Shown here: piece by piece, positions 1 through 12,415 of the stretch | Layout: the number at the start of each line of letters is the position of its first letter | Position numbering within the stretch: the stretch's first letter is position 1 | Origin: Lavandula angustifolia | Taxonomy: Eukaryota > Streptophyta > Magnoliopsida > Lamiales > Lamiaceae | Assembly: GCA_028984105.1 (NCBI GenBank) | Contig: CM054818.1 | Location: forward strand, 26,358,643-26,422,642 | Length of the DNA: 64,000 nt | Direction of reading: 5' to 3' | Notes under the pieces: model-generated | What the model was told of the DNA's origin: nothing | Databases searched by the model: none | The model's input: the letters and a program-made list of their open reading frames with translations, nothing else | Made by a program: the position numbers and the translations under genes

Positions 1-608
<608 letters not shown>

Positions 609-1209
609 ACCCCCCCTAAAAAACTTTTAAGTCCACACCAAAATAATATTTTAAATCACTCTTCTATCAAATTCTGGATTCGTCTCTATATACGAGTGCG
701 AAAAATAATGTTTGGTATGAAATGGAACCTTGTAGTACTAATAATGAAGAGTTTCTATCTCATCATGTGAGTCGCGGTCCTTGTTTGGTATCATGTGTCA
801 CGGAGTACAATTTTGAACTTCAACTACTATGCATATGATTATATCTGCATGCGCATGTAATAAACTAATATAATTAATTATTACCGCCATATGATACATA
901 ATTATTTAAATCCGAATATGCTTCCTGGCTAATTACATTAATTATTACCATTAAACTGAAAAAACTACCCAACCACGAAATCATTACTATTATTTATTTA
1001 TTTATTTATTTTAAACAGTAAACTATTCACTACTTCATGTGAACGTATGAAATATTAGGTACTGTACGTGTGTGCAAGTTAAATGGACCTGTCTTATCCT
1101 TTCATATTGCAAGATTAGTTAAGGATGATATCAGAATTTACCTAATTCAAATTAAGATTTAAAGTCAATTGCATAAAAATAATTAATATTAATTATAGTA
1201 GTAAGAGAG

Positions 1210-1634
1210 TGGATCATGTGAGAACCTGCATTTAACGTGAGAACTGCGAACCATGTATAATCTTTATACCTAGTAGTAAGAGGGCACGGAGATTAAGAAA
1301 CATGTATTCTGTAGTATGTTGTTTGACTTTTGAGTTGTTAATTTTGATCCACACATTGTTTACTTTTTTTTTGAAACAGACACTTTCTATGATACAACCC
1401 AAAAAGGAAACAAGACACTTTCTATGGGACGAAAGGAGTATAATTTATGCATAATCGTTATATATTTTATTCAAAAAAATATTATATTTTACATTATACA
1501 TATTTTAATGTTGAAGGGCAAAAATGTAAAATTATAATTTTTTTGCACAATATATATAACAATTATACATAAATTATATAAAAGTTATGTATGGTTGCAG
1601 TTCTCACGTTAAGTGTGAATTCTCATCAGATCCA
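1210..1634. mobile_element. Foldback MITE-like element
   Basis: The two ends are inverted copies of each other. The left arm contains GGATCATGTGAGAACC and ACGTGAGAACTGC; the right arm contains the complements, including GCAGTTCTCACGTTAAG and TTCTCATCAGATCC. The middle is about 300 bp of AT-rich DNA with no open reading frame. A shorter relative lies at 35253-35409. The superfamily is not assigned because no clear target-site duplication is seen. Confidence 0.6.
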
Positions 1635-2721
1635 CACCCATACTAGTAAAATATAAAAGTATATTGCCTTCCTTACTTTGTTGCTCACGGAAAGTTTTGG
1701 TCAATAATCACAACATGCTTTTCCTGGCAAAACCCTAATCGTGTCATAAAGCAACTATTATTCCATTGGATAACATATCGGTTGATTGATTAATTAATTT
1801 TACTACCGAATATAATGGGTTCAATATCATCATTAATATATATTGATAGGTAGCGGGATTTCATTGTCCAAAAAGAAAATATTTTTCTTGTAATATTAGT
1901 ATTTTAACAGGCCTTAATCACATACCAAAGATGAAATTTGAATTAAATATCAATTATAAAACAAACTTTTAATCTTAACAATTGAAAACTTAAACAAATA
2001 GGACTTTTCAAGTACACCATTGACAATATTACCAGCCACATATTACTTATGTGGAGGTAAACTTTAGGATATTGATTAATTACTTAATTAGTTTTATGAA
2101 CATGTCACATGAAGAAATTAGATTCTTAATTAATTATTAGTTTTTGTCTCAATACTACCGATCACTTAGGATACTGAATTTCGGACGCCTTTAATTCGCT
2201 AACATGACATTAGTGTCAAGAGAGAATAATTTTGCTGCTATTTGAAGTAAACGTTAGTTAATTTGTTGAGATTTGTGACTGATATTTTGATGAATTCAAT
2301 GAATTAACTGTACTTTAATTTGTGTTATATTATAATATCTTTTGTCACAAGGAAGAAAATTCAAAAGTAAAGGAGGCAGAGGGACTTTAGAGTGCTCTTT
2401 TTTCAGGCCGTGATTGATGGTCACAACATATGCCATATTTCTTACTCCTCACTCATACATTAAAGTTTTCATTCACATTATATTTATTAGTTTATTATTA
2501 TTATTTTTTGAAGCGAACAATTAATAAATAGTAAATTTTTAAAATTTACTATATCCCCTTCTAAAAATGCATATTCATATTCACAAATTATAAATTTATA
2601 AATTTTAATTTCTAAATAAAAAATTCTGAATCCGTCTGAGTCACATCCCGCTCGGACCCGACTTCACTTTTCTTTTTAGCCTCTTTCAAAATCAAACCAC
2701 CAACGGAATAAATCGGAGCGA

Positions 2722-2876
2722 CTTGTATGTACCACTTTCGTATACCCTTGTGTGTATCACACCACAAGGTATTGACATGTGACATTTTTCATTAAATCAA
2801 ATGGATCATATTTAACACATGTCAATACTCTTGTGGTGTGGTGCACATAAGGGTATACGAAAGTGGTACACACAAG
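2722..2876. mobile_element. Palindromic foldback MITE
   Basis: A near-perfect hairpin: both arms carry CCACTTTCGTATACCC or its complement, then a CACACCACAAG-type segment and GACATGT, with a short AT-rich loop around 2790-2815. Each arm is about 60 bp. It lies about 170 bp upstream of the SAM gene start, so it may sit in that promoter. No target-site duplication was confirmed. Confidence 0.7.
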
Positions 2877-2957
2877 CTTTTGTGGAAATAAACAACACAT
2901 CGAAGCAACACAAAGAAAGCAAGTAAATCTATTTTAGACATCACTTTAGACTTTTCA

Positions 2958-2966
2958 TATATATAT
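2958..2966 (+). promoter_or_regulatory. Candidate TATA box of the SAM gene
   Basis: TATATATAT lies about 80 bp upstream of the ATG at 3045, a plausible distance for a plant core promoter with a short leader. AT-rich flanks make such matches common, so this is only a candidate. Confidence 0.35.
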
Positions 2967-3044
2967 GTTCCCACACACAAACAAAGTTGGAAGCACACTC
3001 ATTTCTTTCTTTTTCCCTCATACAGACCACAAAGCATTCGCCTA

Positions 3045-3632
3045 ATGGACTGGTTCAACTGGCTCTCCAAAACCGGACTCGAGCCATCCCTCGTCTACGA
3101 ATACGGCCTCTCCTTCGCGCAAAACGAGCTCGAGGAAGACGACGTGGCGTACTTCAACCACGAGTTCCTCCAAAGCATGGGGATCTCGATAGCCAAACAC
3201 CGCCTCGAGATCCTCAAGCTCGCGAGGAAGGAAAGAGGTAACAACAGCCACCCGCAGCCGATATCGAGAATCTTGATCGCCATCAAGCGGACCAAGCGGT
3301 GCTTCACCAAGTACCTCCGCCCGTGGGCCCGCCGCGAGGACTCGACCGCCCTCGCGCTCGTGCCCCGGCGTAGCCACAGCACGCGCTGGAGGAGCACGAT
3401 GCTGCGGAGGAACAACAAGAGGGCCGTAATGGCCCACAAGAGCGGCCGGGCCCCGCTCTTGCTCACCAATGGGAGCCCCTTGTTCTTCCACAGCTCGAGA
3501 ATCGATAGCTTCTCGAGCCCCGGGATGGATGATCATCATGATGATCATAAAATGGAGGAAGATGATTATTGGTCATCTGCAGTTGAGGAAATTAGGTGGG
3601 ATACAATGTTTCAAAACTTGAAACCTACTTGA
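3045..3632 (+). CDS. SAM (sterile alpha motif) domain protein
   Basis: Intronless gene for a 195-residue protein. Residues about 2-65 form a plant SAM domain: it starts MDWFNWLSKTGLEPSLV, has a central acidic turn (ELEEDD), and the helix-5 segment HEFLQSMGISIAKHRLEILK. SAM domains are helical protein-protein interaction modules; this plant family has no established biochemical role that I know of. The middle is basic and Arg-rich (residues about 75-135). The C-terminus has a His/Asp stretch and ends with an acidic-aromatic tail (DDYWSSAVEEIRWDTMF), which I recall as shared by homologues. The start is the first ATG and coincides with the domain edge. The 3050-3500 stretch is far more GC-rich than its surroundings, which creates long spurious frames on the other strand. 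It looks closest to Arabidopsis At1g80520 (from memory). Confidence 0.9.
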   Translation: MDWFNWLSKTGLEPSLVYEYGLSFAQNELEEDDVAYFNHEFLQSMGISIAKHRLEILKLARKERGNNSHPQPISRILIAIKRTKRCFTKYLRPWARREDSTALALVPRRSHSTRWRSTMLRRNNKRAVMAHKSGRAPLLLTNGSPLFFHSSRIDSFSSPGMDDHHDDHKMEEDDYWSSAVEEIRWDTMFQNLKPT

Positions 3633-4824
3633 GATTTAGTTTATTTCTCTTTTTAATTAATATTGGCTTGTTTTTCCAACTTTTGATTTGAGTGGTGAAA
3701 GATTGGTTTTTTTTAGGGTTCTTTCACTAGTATTGGTCTTTTGGGTTGATTGACTAGAAATCTTGTTTAGGTTTGGTTTGTTACACGATATTCGTGTTGT
3801 TACGTCTTGTATTTCATTAGGCGTAGCATCGAACCAGAACAGTAAAGTGGTTATGGTTCCAATTAGGTCTCTTTACTTTGGAGGATTAAAGAAATTATTG
3901 CCTCCAATTTGTAGTGATGTTTGACTCGCGTGTGCCATAAAGTTGTTCTTCCATTATAATGATTTTTCATTTTCTTTTAGTCATTTATTCAAACACATGG
4001 AGTGCAACTTCATGCTGTCGTAGATATTACTTTTAACCGAATACTTTAGTCTGTAAATACTGCATGCCGGAAATAGACCGATTTTATATCATCCTTCAAT
4101 TCGAATTGGCAGACTTAAAAAGCCACCTACAGACGCTTTACGCCCAATCATTCCGGATAACGCTTCCATCAGCCATGCTATTAAGTATTTTGATTTAATT
4201 TTTTTTGAAAAGAAAAAGAAAAAACAATGCCGTTTTTTATGTGAATATATATCAAAAATATCATCAACAGAAGTTGCATATTTGGCATATTTGTCAACAT
4301 CAAAGTAGTGGGAAATTAGGTCAAATATCAATGGAAAAATAGATTTCCCTCAAATTCAATGAGTCAATACCTACATGATGAATTCCATACTAATTTAATT
4401 TCTTGATGGGTAGAAATGGGAGTGGGTGGAAATAATGCATGGTCCACTATGTTGAAAGATTTAATTTCATCAACAATCCCTTTGGTTTCACTCCTATGAA
4501 TAAAGTAATCATGTCACCCCTTTTTAGTCTAGGATGACAGTGCGCACTTCGGTAGCGGCAGCAGGTTGCCCTCGTCATCAAAAAAAAAAGTCCAAAATTA
4601 TGAGCCGATACATACTTTAACCATTCAAATCAACACTAAGTACCATACTACATTCAACACAGTTACACAGATAGCTCTGCATATCTAAATTCAGTTATCT
4701 TCATAATAGACAAGCCAGATTTACATATAAAACACATTACCGCCTCACTATCAAAATCCATATTCTGCATAAGTAGAAACCACAACTCTAAGACAGAGAT
4801 AAGCACGATCTTACGCGTCTATGA
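3633..4824. other. Intergenic region between convergent genes
   Basis: Non-coding DNA between the SAM gene and the 3' end of the MFS gene. It contains the 3' UTRs of both genes and a short SINE 3' fragment (4541-4593). I see no other element. Confidence 0.6.
4541..4593 (+). repeat. SINE 3' fragment
   Basis: Contains GCGCACTTCGGTAGCGGC, then a CCTCGT-type segment and an A-run. This matches the 3' end of the SINE family seen complete at 48454-48654 and 30166-30625. Only the last 50 bases or so are present, so it is 5'-truncated. Confidence 0.65.
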
Positions 4825-7620
4825 TCAGTTACCGGAGCTCTGAGGAAGGCGGAAGGAGCCGTTAGCGTAGAGCATTTGGTAAACCGGCCTTAATCTAACC
4901 GTAAGAATTATGCTGAGAAAAGTGCCCACCCCAGCAAGCCCTGCAAGAATGAGGAAGGTGAGCCTAAAGCAATTCGGGCCGATGCAAGATGAGCCTAGCT
5001 GCTTAGCTGCCTCCGTGTCGTACACTTGACCAGCCAGCCAGCCGGAGAAGAGAAGGGCGCCTACTGGGTTCCCCAGCTGCATGAAGTTGAAGATTATGCC
5101 GAAGTTTTTCAGCCCAAAGAGTTCGGACGAGGTTGGGATCATTATACCGAACTGGACCCCGTAGCAAATCCCTAGTAACGCTGTTGCAGCGTAGAGGGTG
5201 CCACTGAAGGCCGAAGCGTACAGGAGGAACGTTAGTATCATGATTGATTGCGTCACGGTCATCCAAAATGTTCGAGGGATCGTCCTTGATGACCTGCAAA
5301 TATTCGATATACACTAAACATTGAGTTCAAGAATACTATGGTGGGACTAATTCATGAAATTTGAAAGTTATGAAACGTGGAGCTATTGAACAACAAAAGT
5401 GAGTGTGATTCAAGTAGAAAACTCCCTCCATCTCAATAATACAGTCTTCTTTCTTTTCATTACGGAGATTAAGAATGACTTTTGTGTGTAAAATGATGTT
5501 GGTCCACTTGACTTTGAGATTTTGTGTTACTTTATTTCCTTTTAAAAAACAAGACAATATTATTGGGGCTGCCTAATCGGGAACACAAGACGGTATTATT
5601 GAGAGGGAGGGAGTATTATGTTAAAAATCAAAAAAGAAAAGTAGAATATTATGTTCGTTTACCTCACGAAATATTCTGAGACGACTCCTGCTCCAAGGCG
5701 GCCAAGGAAGTTACAGAAGCTGAACAAGCTTAACAAAATGGTAGCATCATTAACACCGAGTGAAACCCCTATCTGCGCAAGATTATTAAGGACAGTTACT
5801 CCAGACCCGACTCCGAAGAAGTAAACAAACCATAGAAGCCAAAAGTCCGCCTTCACAATAGCTTCACGGAACGTGAAGTCCTCCCCCTCTCCTCGGCTTT
5901 CTTTTCTTTTTAACCGCGCCCTCACCTACAGCAAGAAGTATATCCACTTCCGAGACATCTTCAGACTCGTAGAAACTTCCAAGATTCGTTGCTGAAGAAG
6001 ACGGGGTCAATAAAGGGTCCATTTGGTCTAAATCAGCTTGCTCGCCCCGTTTCTTAATAGTCACGGGGAATAGAGTCATTTTCAAGGGAATTGCAAGAGG
6101 GGCCATCAAGAGAATAACCATCAAAACGATAAATATGTAGGAGATGGTATTTCCGAGAGAGAACAAGTCCTTCAAGATTGTTGTAGTGAGGAGATAGACG
6201 GCAAGGGCAACACTGGCGGCTTGAATGAAAAGGAAATGGCCGTGTTCGCGTGAGTCTTCTCCGGAGGCCGGAGTACAGGGCCGGACAAAGTACATCATTG
6301 CCAAACCTATAGCTGGGATTCCTAGTGTTAGGAGTAGCAAATGGCTAGAGGCCGACCCGTTAAGGACCATGGTGAAGACTTCTGTGAAGACGGCAGCACT
6401 TAAACCGATGTAACCTTTTAGTATTCCAGCAACTGTGCCCCTGCTTAGAGGGAAATTCCTCATGTTGGTGACGAGAACTGCTGTCCCAAGCCAAGCGCTA
6501 CTGTTTGTGGCGATACATAATGCAATCCACAACTGCAAAAGATGTTGCTATCTTTCAACACATCAATTTATAGAAAGGCTCTTTGCTATCATAGTATTTC
6601 AGTGGTTAGAGGTTAACATCAGAAGGAGTTCTTCAATAGCCCAAAGCCTAAAACTAATGAAAACTAGTTGAGAGAAAGACTAGAATTGCAAGCGCTGAAA
6701 ATGAAGGGCTTCTAACCTACAAAGAGCTTCTATTGTTTGAATATTTGATGAATCCATATAGTATAAATGAGATCAGTAAGAAGGAAGCATTATATCTTCC
6801 TTCCACAGCCTCCATTTCCAAGAACGTGTAAACTTAACAATTTCAAAATACTTTACTCTATTCTTCCTCTACTCTAATTGACAGTTACAGAGGATATTTA
6901 GCTACTATCAGCAGGCAATTAGGCTGCAAACAGATCTACAATCAATATTCCAAACAACCACAAAAATCCATTTTCATGATAATCAGATTACACAAATTTC
7001 CTAGAAAATCAACAACTCAAGTTAACACCACAAAAATCAAATAATTCTATCTACAAGACCAATGCCCATGAAGCAAAAACCCATCATCAATAACCAAAGA
7101 GGCAATCAAACAGTCATTAAAAAAGAGAAACTTACAACCCGCAACTCTATCTCTCTCTTTCTCTCTCAAGTTATCACAAAATCAAAAAATTCAAGCTACA
7201 ACACACAAGCCCATGAAGCAAAAATCCATCATTAAGAACCCAAAAAACAAAGAAACACCATAAAAATCCAAAGTCTTAAGAAGCAAAGAAACTTACAACC
7301 CAATAAGGGATTGACTGAACAGTCTGGCTAACAGCAAGCCAGATAACTCCATAGCCGAAAAAAGAGGCAAAAACGCCAACAAGGAGAACACTCCAAGGGG
7401 GGAACTTATTACAAGCAATCCCAGGAAGAATCCCAACGTTTTCTCCAATATCATTCGCCACTCCAAGAATGGTGAGCTGCTGCTGGCTGAAGCCCAGAAC
7501 TGATTTCAAGGAGGGCGAGTACAAAGGGAAAGTGTAGGCGTTTCCTGCAGCAATCTGCACCCAAACTGCAGCGCCCAACCCCACCCACGGCGGCCGGCTA
7601 CCTCCTTTTAGCTCCACCAT
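4825..7620 (-). CDS. Nodulin-like / NFD4-like MFS transporter (frameshifted)
   Basis: Four exons by splice consensus: 7620-7297, 6532-5663 and 5293-4825, where the second block has one base too many; introns are 7296-6533 and 5662-5294. Removing one base gives about 553 codons, the usual length for this family. The N-terminal half is the Nodulin-like domain (AAGNAYTFPLYSPSLK; SAWLGTAVLVTNMRNFPLSRG); the C-terminal half is MFS-like (ADFWLLWFVYFFGVGSGVTV; GRLGAGVVSEYF). About a dozen hydrophobic segments indicate a multi-pass membrane transporter; its substrate is unknown. The frame breaks at a run of five Cs on the + strand (5883-5887): upstream it reads KPRRG then hits a stop, while the continuing family sequence EDFTFREAIVKADFW lies in the next frame. 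Four Gs would restore one frame. The frameshift is either a homopolymer error or a real lesion. Arabidopsis At1g80530 is the likely counterpart (from memory). Confidence 0.85.
5422..5613. mobile_element. Stowaway-like MITE inside an MFS intron
   Basis: It starts CTCCCTCCATCTCAATAATA and ends in the complement, TATTATTGAGAGGGAGGGAG, followed by TA. These are Stowaway (Tc1/mariner-derived) type terminal repeats. It is intronic between 5294 and 5662, with no coding effect expected. Confidence 0.8.
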
Positions 7621-7996
7621 TGATTCTAGAGCTAGAAAGAGAGAGGGGTGGAGTTGAATTACTCGAATTGACGATCTAAGAGAGAGAGTGGGAGAAGTGG
7701 CGAAACAAATGTTGGGGTCTTTTGAACTGGGCGATCTTAGGAAGTGGTAGGTTGGATATTCTTTTTTGTGTAAAGATCATTTTCTTGATTTGAAAGAATA
7801 TGCACCGCCACCGGTTTCTATCACGCGCCGACGCACGTGACGTTGCTGCTTTTTTGGATGATAGGAGACGGCCACCCCTAGCATAAAAGAAACCGTCAGT
7901 TTTGTTTCCACATCTTTATTGTTATATGAGGTTGCTTGAGTTTTCTTTCTTCTCCTTATTTTGCTTATAATTAAAGCAGACAGATCACAGATAATA
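7621..7996. other. Upstream region of the MFS gene
   Basis: This 376-bp stretch lies 5' of the MFS start on the minus strand. It includes CT/GA-rich sequence near 7640-7690, common in plant 5' UTRs. No transcription-factor site is claimed. Confidence 0.5.
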
Positions 7997-9127
7997 GGGG
8001 GTGTTTGGTTCATGGGTCTACCTTATTATGGGTATCACTTGAGTTTGATACCTATATATCGTGTTTGGTATGTGGATATCGATACCCTGCTATAGGTATC
8101 AAACCCATATGGGAATGATTTTTTTGAAACCTAAGTGATTGGTGGATATGAGTTTTGATACCCATATGGTATCAAAATTATATTTTATGTATTATTTTTT
8201 AAAATTGAAATTTATTTTTATAATATTATTTAATAATAATAATGATATAAATATATATTTTCAATTTTATAAATAACAAGTATAGTTAGAAATATTTTAA
8301 CATGAATATAAAAATATTTTTTATAAAATATATGCACTTATGTTTGAAATAAATAACTTTATAAAAACATAACTTTATAATTATTAAATAAAACTTAATA
8401 AAAAAATTATCAAATAATAAACATTATTATTTAAAAATATTTAAACATAATTTATCAAAAAATATTTTCACTTATGTTTGAAATAAATAACTTTATAAAA
8501 ACATAACTTTATAATTATTAAATAAAACTTAACAAAAAAAATTATCAAATAATAAACATTATTATTTAAAAATATTTAAACATAATTTATCAAAATGTTT
8601 TTAATTTAATAAAAAGTAAATACACTAATCTCATAAAAATATATAATAACATAATAATATTAAATAAAATTTATTTTATCAAATAATAAACATTATTGTA
8701 TAAAAATATTTTAACATAATTTATAAAAATGTTTTTAAATTTTATTAAAATAAATATTCAATAATCGTAAAAATATGTAGAAAGTATCTTTACAATTATT
8801 TTTTAAAATACTATATTATTTTTTTTTTGTAAATAATCAAATAAAAGATAATGTACACGTTAGAATATTCACAAAATTATCATGTTAGAATATTCACAAA
8901 ATTATTATTTATCACGTTAGAATATTCACAAAATTATCATAATTTTTTTATTTAAAATTATTAATTTCCATTGAAACCTAAGTACAACCAAACATTATAT
9001 TTGGTTATCATACTCATTCACTAGCAAATGTCAAACATCATTAAAGGAATTACTCATACCCATACCCAATCATCCTACTATCATACCCATTACCATTGTC
9101 ATGCCCGAATTCTTACCAAACGGCCCC
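7997..9127. mobile_element. Tourist-like (PIF/Harbinger) element, copy 1
   Basis: Left end GGGGGTGTTTGGTTCATGG; the right end read on the other strand is GGGGCCGTTTGGTAAGAATT. The sequence after the right end is TTA and before the left end ATA, a degenerate 3-bp target site. Subterminal repeats of GGTATCAAA/TTTGATACC and GGGTATGA occur at both ends. The AT-rich middle has no open frame. A shorter copy in the opposite orientation lies at 20190-20896 with a clean TTA duplication. Confidence 0.8.
8335..8596. repeat. 134-bp tandem duplication inside the Tourist-like element
   Basis: Two adjacent, nearly identical units, 8335-8468 and 8469-8596, each beginning CACTTATGTTTGAAATAAAT. A third, weaker unit follows to about 8720. 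The other family copy (20190-20896) lacks this expansion, which accounts for part of the size difference. Confidence 0.8.
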
Positions 9128-9228
9128 TTACAGTTAAACCTCGATAAAATAATATTTAATAAAGTAATAATTTTGTTAAAATAATAATTTATTTCGATCC
9201 TGATATGGTTCAATATACTAAAATAATA

Positions 9229-9536
9229 CTCCTTCTGTCCTGAATTTATATGCATATTTCCTTTTTCACACATTAAAAAAAATTAATAAATATGAGGTTT
9301 TATTTTTCCCATAATGCTTTGGTATTGGAATTTTATTAAATTGAGGTAAATTACTAAAAGATTATGTGACATAATTATGTTTTCTGATATAAAAGTTAAA
9401 TAAAATAATCTTTTTCCCTATTAGGCCTATTAAAGTTAGTGTAAAACATTTAATTGATACAAAAAAATTCTAATAGGCATATCATTTTGGAAAAAAGAAG
9501 AAGAAAACTAAGCATATCAATTATGGACGGAGGGAG
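9229..9536. mobile_element. Stowaway-like MITE
   Basis: Ends are CTCCTTCTGTCCTGAATT and (complement strand) CTCCCTCCGTCCATAATT, flanked by TA on both sides. About 308 bp with no open reading frame. Confidence 0.75.
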
Positions 9537-10689
9537 TATTCAATAAAATAATAATATCGTTAAATTAATATTTTTTTTTGTCTCAAGATTTTACTTTATT
9601 AAGATTTAATTGTATTATTCTCTTCTTAATGAATTATCATTAAAGTATACAATGCATGACTTAAACAAAAATAAATAAAGAGCACAAATATTTATTTAAA
9701 TAAAAGATCTCAGATTCAATGAAATATTAAAATAACGGCTAGTTTTAGGTAAAATCAACGTGAGATCGAGTAGGAACATGCCTTAAAATTTTGACCAAAC
9801 TAATACTCCGGGTGAAATTGATTTCACTCATATTTTGGTGTTAAAATAATATCACACATTTACTTGGAAAAACAATTTAATTAAATGTTTATCGCATAAG
9901 TTGGTGCTATAAACATATAAAATTAAGTTAAAATGAGCTTGTTGATGACTTTCAAGCAAATTTAGCTTAATTATCACAAACGTACAAATAAACGATTATT
10001 TTTCAATATAAGCTCGAATAAGTTGATAAATTCTCACGAACTTTGGCTTTCTATTAATCATATTATTTGTATATAAGTTGTTTTAAATATTATATAGATA
10101 TTGAATCTTATATGAACCACACATACTTTAGTGAGACATACCAAATAAATTATATGTTACAGGTATGATGTTTATTGTTTGTAAATAAACTTTGATAACC
10201 TTATTTTTATAAGACTTAATAAGAAAATGAATGACTTATTAATTCTACTCACTCCGTCCCGCTAAAGTTATCTTAGTGGATTCTGATGCGAAATTTAAAA
10301 AAATGGGTGAAAATGTATAATTGTGTTAATTAAATGTGGGACCCTCTATTCTAATTAGATTAAGAATTTAAGATGAACTTTCTCTCTTCTAATTATTCTA
10401 TTAATCTCATCTTCTTCTTTAAATAAATAAATGGAGTATTTTGTGCATCCAGTATTTTGTTTTATTAATATTTACTCTTTCTTGTTATTGAGATTTCCGC
10501 CAAAGTGTAAGTATAAAAGTGCACATAGATGAAAAGTTCAAAATTTTTAGTCAAATCATTAGATAATTACAAATGATTGTTCCCTCCTAAATTTAACGAT
10601 ATTATTCCCAATAAATACAATAGCTAATCTTAACACATTGAACAACAAACTTCATATCATAAAGCAATAAGGCAGAAATCAAAGTTCAA
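9537..10689. other. AT-rich non-coding DNA
   Basis: No gene is seen. One degenerate Stowaway-like element lies inside (10248-10436). The rest is AT-rich with scattered short repeats and no recognisable structure. Confidence 0.5.
10248..10436. mobile_element. Degenerate Stowaway-like MITE
   Basis: It begins CTCACTCCGTCCCGCTAAAG after TA and ends AAATGGAG before TA. The left end fits the Stowaway consensus; the right end is eroded. It might instead be one terminus of the neighbouring mariner relic, but no matching far terminus was found. Confidence 0.45.
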
Positions 10690-11640
10690 AATGGTGGGAA
10701 AAGATGTTGCTACACCAATGAGGAATAAGATCGTCCAATTTGTGATGCAAAATTCGACAACATGAACGGTGAACAGAGGAAAGGCTCTCGAAGCAAGCCT
10801 ACTCTACAGTTGCTTTATTCGGACCATGGGACATTTTTGAGCTGTAGCAAAGAAACAAGAAACAACAAAGTGGAGGTGAAGTGATTAATGTAAGTAGTTC
10901 AAAGCCAAATCATTCAAGATAAAAAAAAAAAGTTGTAATTCATCTTGAGTTAATACAAAGCCTGGTTGTGCACAAAAGAGCCACAATCCGAAAGCTAGCT
11001 ATAGGAGTCAGTTGCAACAAATCAACTGTGGGAAGATGGGTTAAAAAGGTTTGATCAGTACACACACATATGTCATTAAATCCAACCTTATTGCCCCTAA
11101 CAAATTACTTATATTAAGATTTTCCCTTGAAGCATTAGAATTTGATAGAATCCTAAATATCTTAAGGCTCAAGTTCATGGATAACACAGTGCACATAGAT
11201 GAGAAGTCATTCTACATCACTAGAGCCAATCACATATTTTACTCAACACCAGGAGAAACAGAATCTCATAGAATATGCCAAAGCAAGAATTTCATAATAA
11301 AAGTTATGTTCATGTGTACTGTATGCCATTGTTTGGGGAAGACGGTTCAATCCTTTTTTTATAGTAAGATTGAGATATTTCTTTTCACATCAATTAGGAA
11401 ATTCAAAAACAGAGCAACTGATACTTTAGAAACAAAATCATTCAATCAGTCACCAAACAAGTCATTAAGGAGTGTCTAATCAATAAGGTATGTAAGCATT
11501 GATTTTCTATATTTTCAATAATCTTAGAGACTAAGTATGTATGTCAGCATTATCTTAAATTCCTAAAATAAGTATTTATGTATTTCAGCAAAATAATGAA
11601 GAAAACAATGCTTTACAGATTTCCTTTTGTCCGACCATCC
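10690..11640 (+). pseudogene. Relic of a plant mariner-like transposase
   Basis: Three stretches in shifting frames resemble plant mariner (MLE) transposases. Near 10690-10870 there is a degenerate N-terminal helix-turn-helix-like region (RGKALEASLLYSCFIRTMGH then AVAKKQ). At 10950-11050 a second DNA-binding helix region reads RATIRKLAIGVSCNKSTVGR. At 11051-11479 an open frame holds the start of the catalytic core: DNTVHIDEKSFYIT (first catalytic Asp), SHRICQSKNFIIKVMF and TDTLETKSFNQ, which match MLE conserved blocks as I remember them. A possible second catalytic block (QQNN) lies near 11588. Stops and frameshifts interrupt it, so it is non-functional. Mariner elements are the source family of Stowaway MITEs, several of which occur in this window. 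Confidence 0.7.
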
Positions 11641-12075
11641 AATTCTAATAAAACAGTAGGCCTTAAGAGAAGCCCTGAAAGCTCCAACATGGGCCTATAC
11701 TATCAACTCACAATGGGCCACGTCTTCATCTTAAAGTTAGCGATGTCGTGCTTTTTCTTTTTCTAACTTTTATTTCAAAATGCCTTAATTATTAAAACAG
11801 ATATTTTGTAGAGATTACACGCAGTATATATAAAGTATATATCATTTATTTATTTTATTAATTTTGAAATGATTGTGTATGTGTATGGAATAAACAGTGC
11901 ATGCGTTAGACCCGACGGAATCATTTTCACAATAATGAGTGTGGGGAAGAACAAATAATTCATTCTAATATTTATTTGCCACGTTATTACAAGTTTCCGT
12001 TAGATCCGACATACTAATTAATTACAATTAAAGTTAATAACAAGCCATTAATTAAAGGGTTACTAGCTGCAGACC
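11641..12075. other. Non-coding flank of the copia insertion
   Basis: AT-rich sequence between the mariner relic and the copia left LTR. No gene or repeat boundary is recognised. Confidence 0.5.
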
Positions 12076-12274
12076 TATTAGATATTTAACTTAAGAAAGA
12101 ACACGTGCTGAACACGTGCACTCAGTTAGAAATCAGTTAGGCAGTTAAATACACTGTTAGGAAGAGGTTAGTCAGTTTACACTGTTACAACTACTCTTTC
12201 CCTCCTCACTGTATACTGTATAAATACCGAAGGGAAGTGAATGAAGAAGATCAATATTTTCCTCTACATGTTTC
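12076..12274 (+). repeat. Left LTR of the outer copia element
   Basis: Begins TATTAGATATTTAACTTAAG and matches 19440-19646. It holds a TATA box (TATAAATA at 12219-12226) and ends near CTCTACATGTTTC. It has a 12-bp insertion of a GAACACGTG-containing segment compared with the right LTR. Confidence 0.85.
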
Positions 12275-12292
12275 AAATTCTGATAATCAATA

Positions 12293-12305
12293 TGGTATCA
12301 GAGCT
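12293..12305 (+). other. Copia primer-binding site
   Basis: TGGTATCAGAGCT is the classic plant copia primer-binding site, complementary to initiator tRNA-Met. It lies about 18 bp inside the point where the LTR match ends, so the true LTR may extend slightly beyond 12274. Confidence 0.85.
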
Positions 12306-12415
12306 CTTAGGAATCTAGAAACTTCTTCCTCTCATCTTCTTCATTCATCTTCTCCGATCATTTTTCCGATCATCTTCTCCGGCTACACATCCTCTGTTTT
12401 TTCTTTTCTCGATCC

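Noticed and set aside
3042..3548. A 168-residue open frame antisense to the SAM gene, and other long frames over 2987-3469
   Set aside because: They overlap a GC-rich bona fide coding region in other frames and show no recognisable domain; high GC alone explains the lack of stops.
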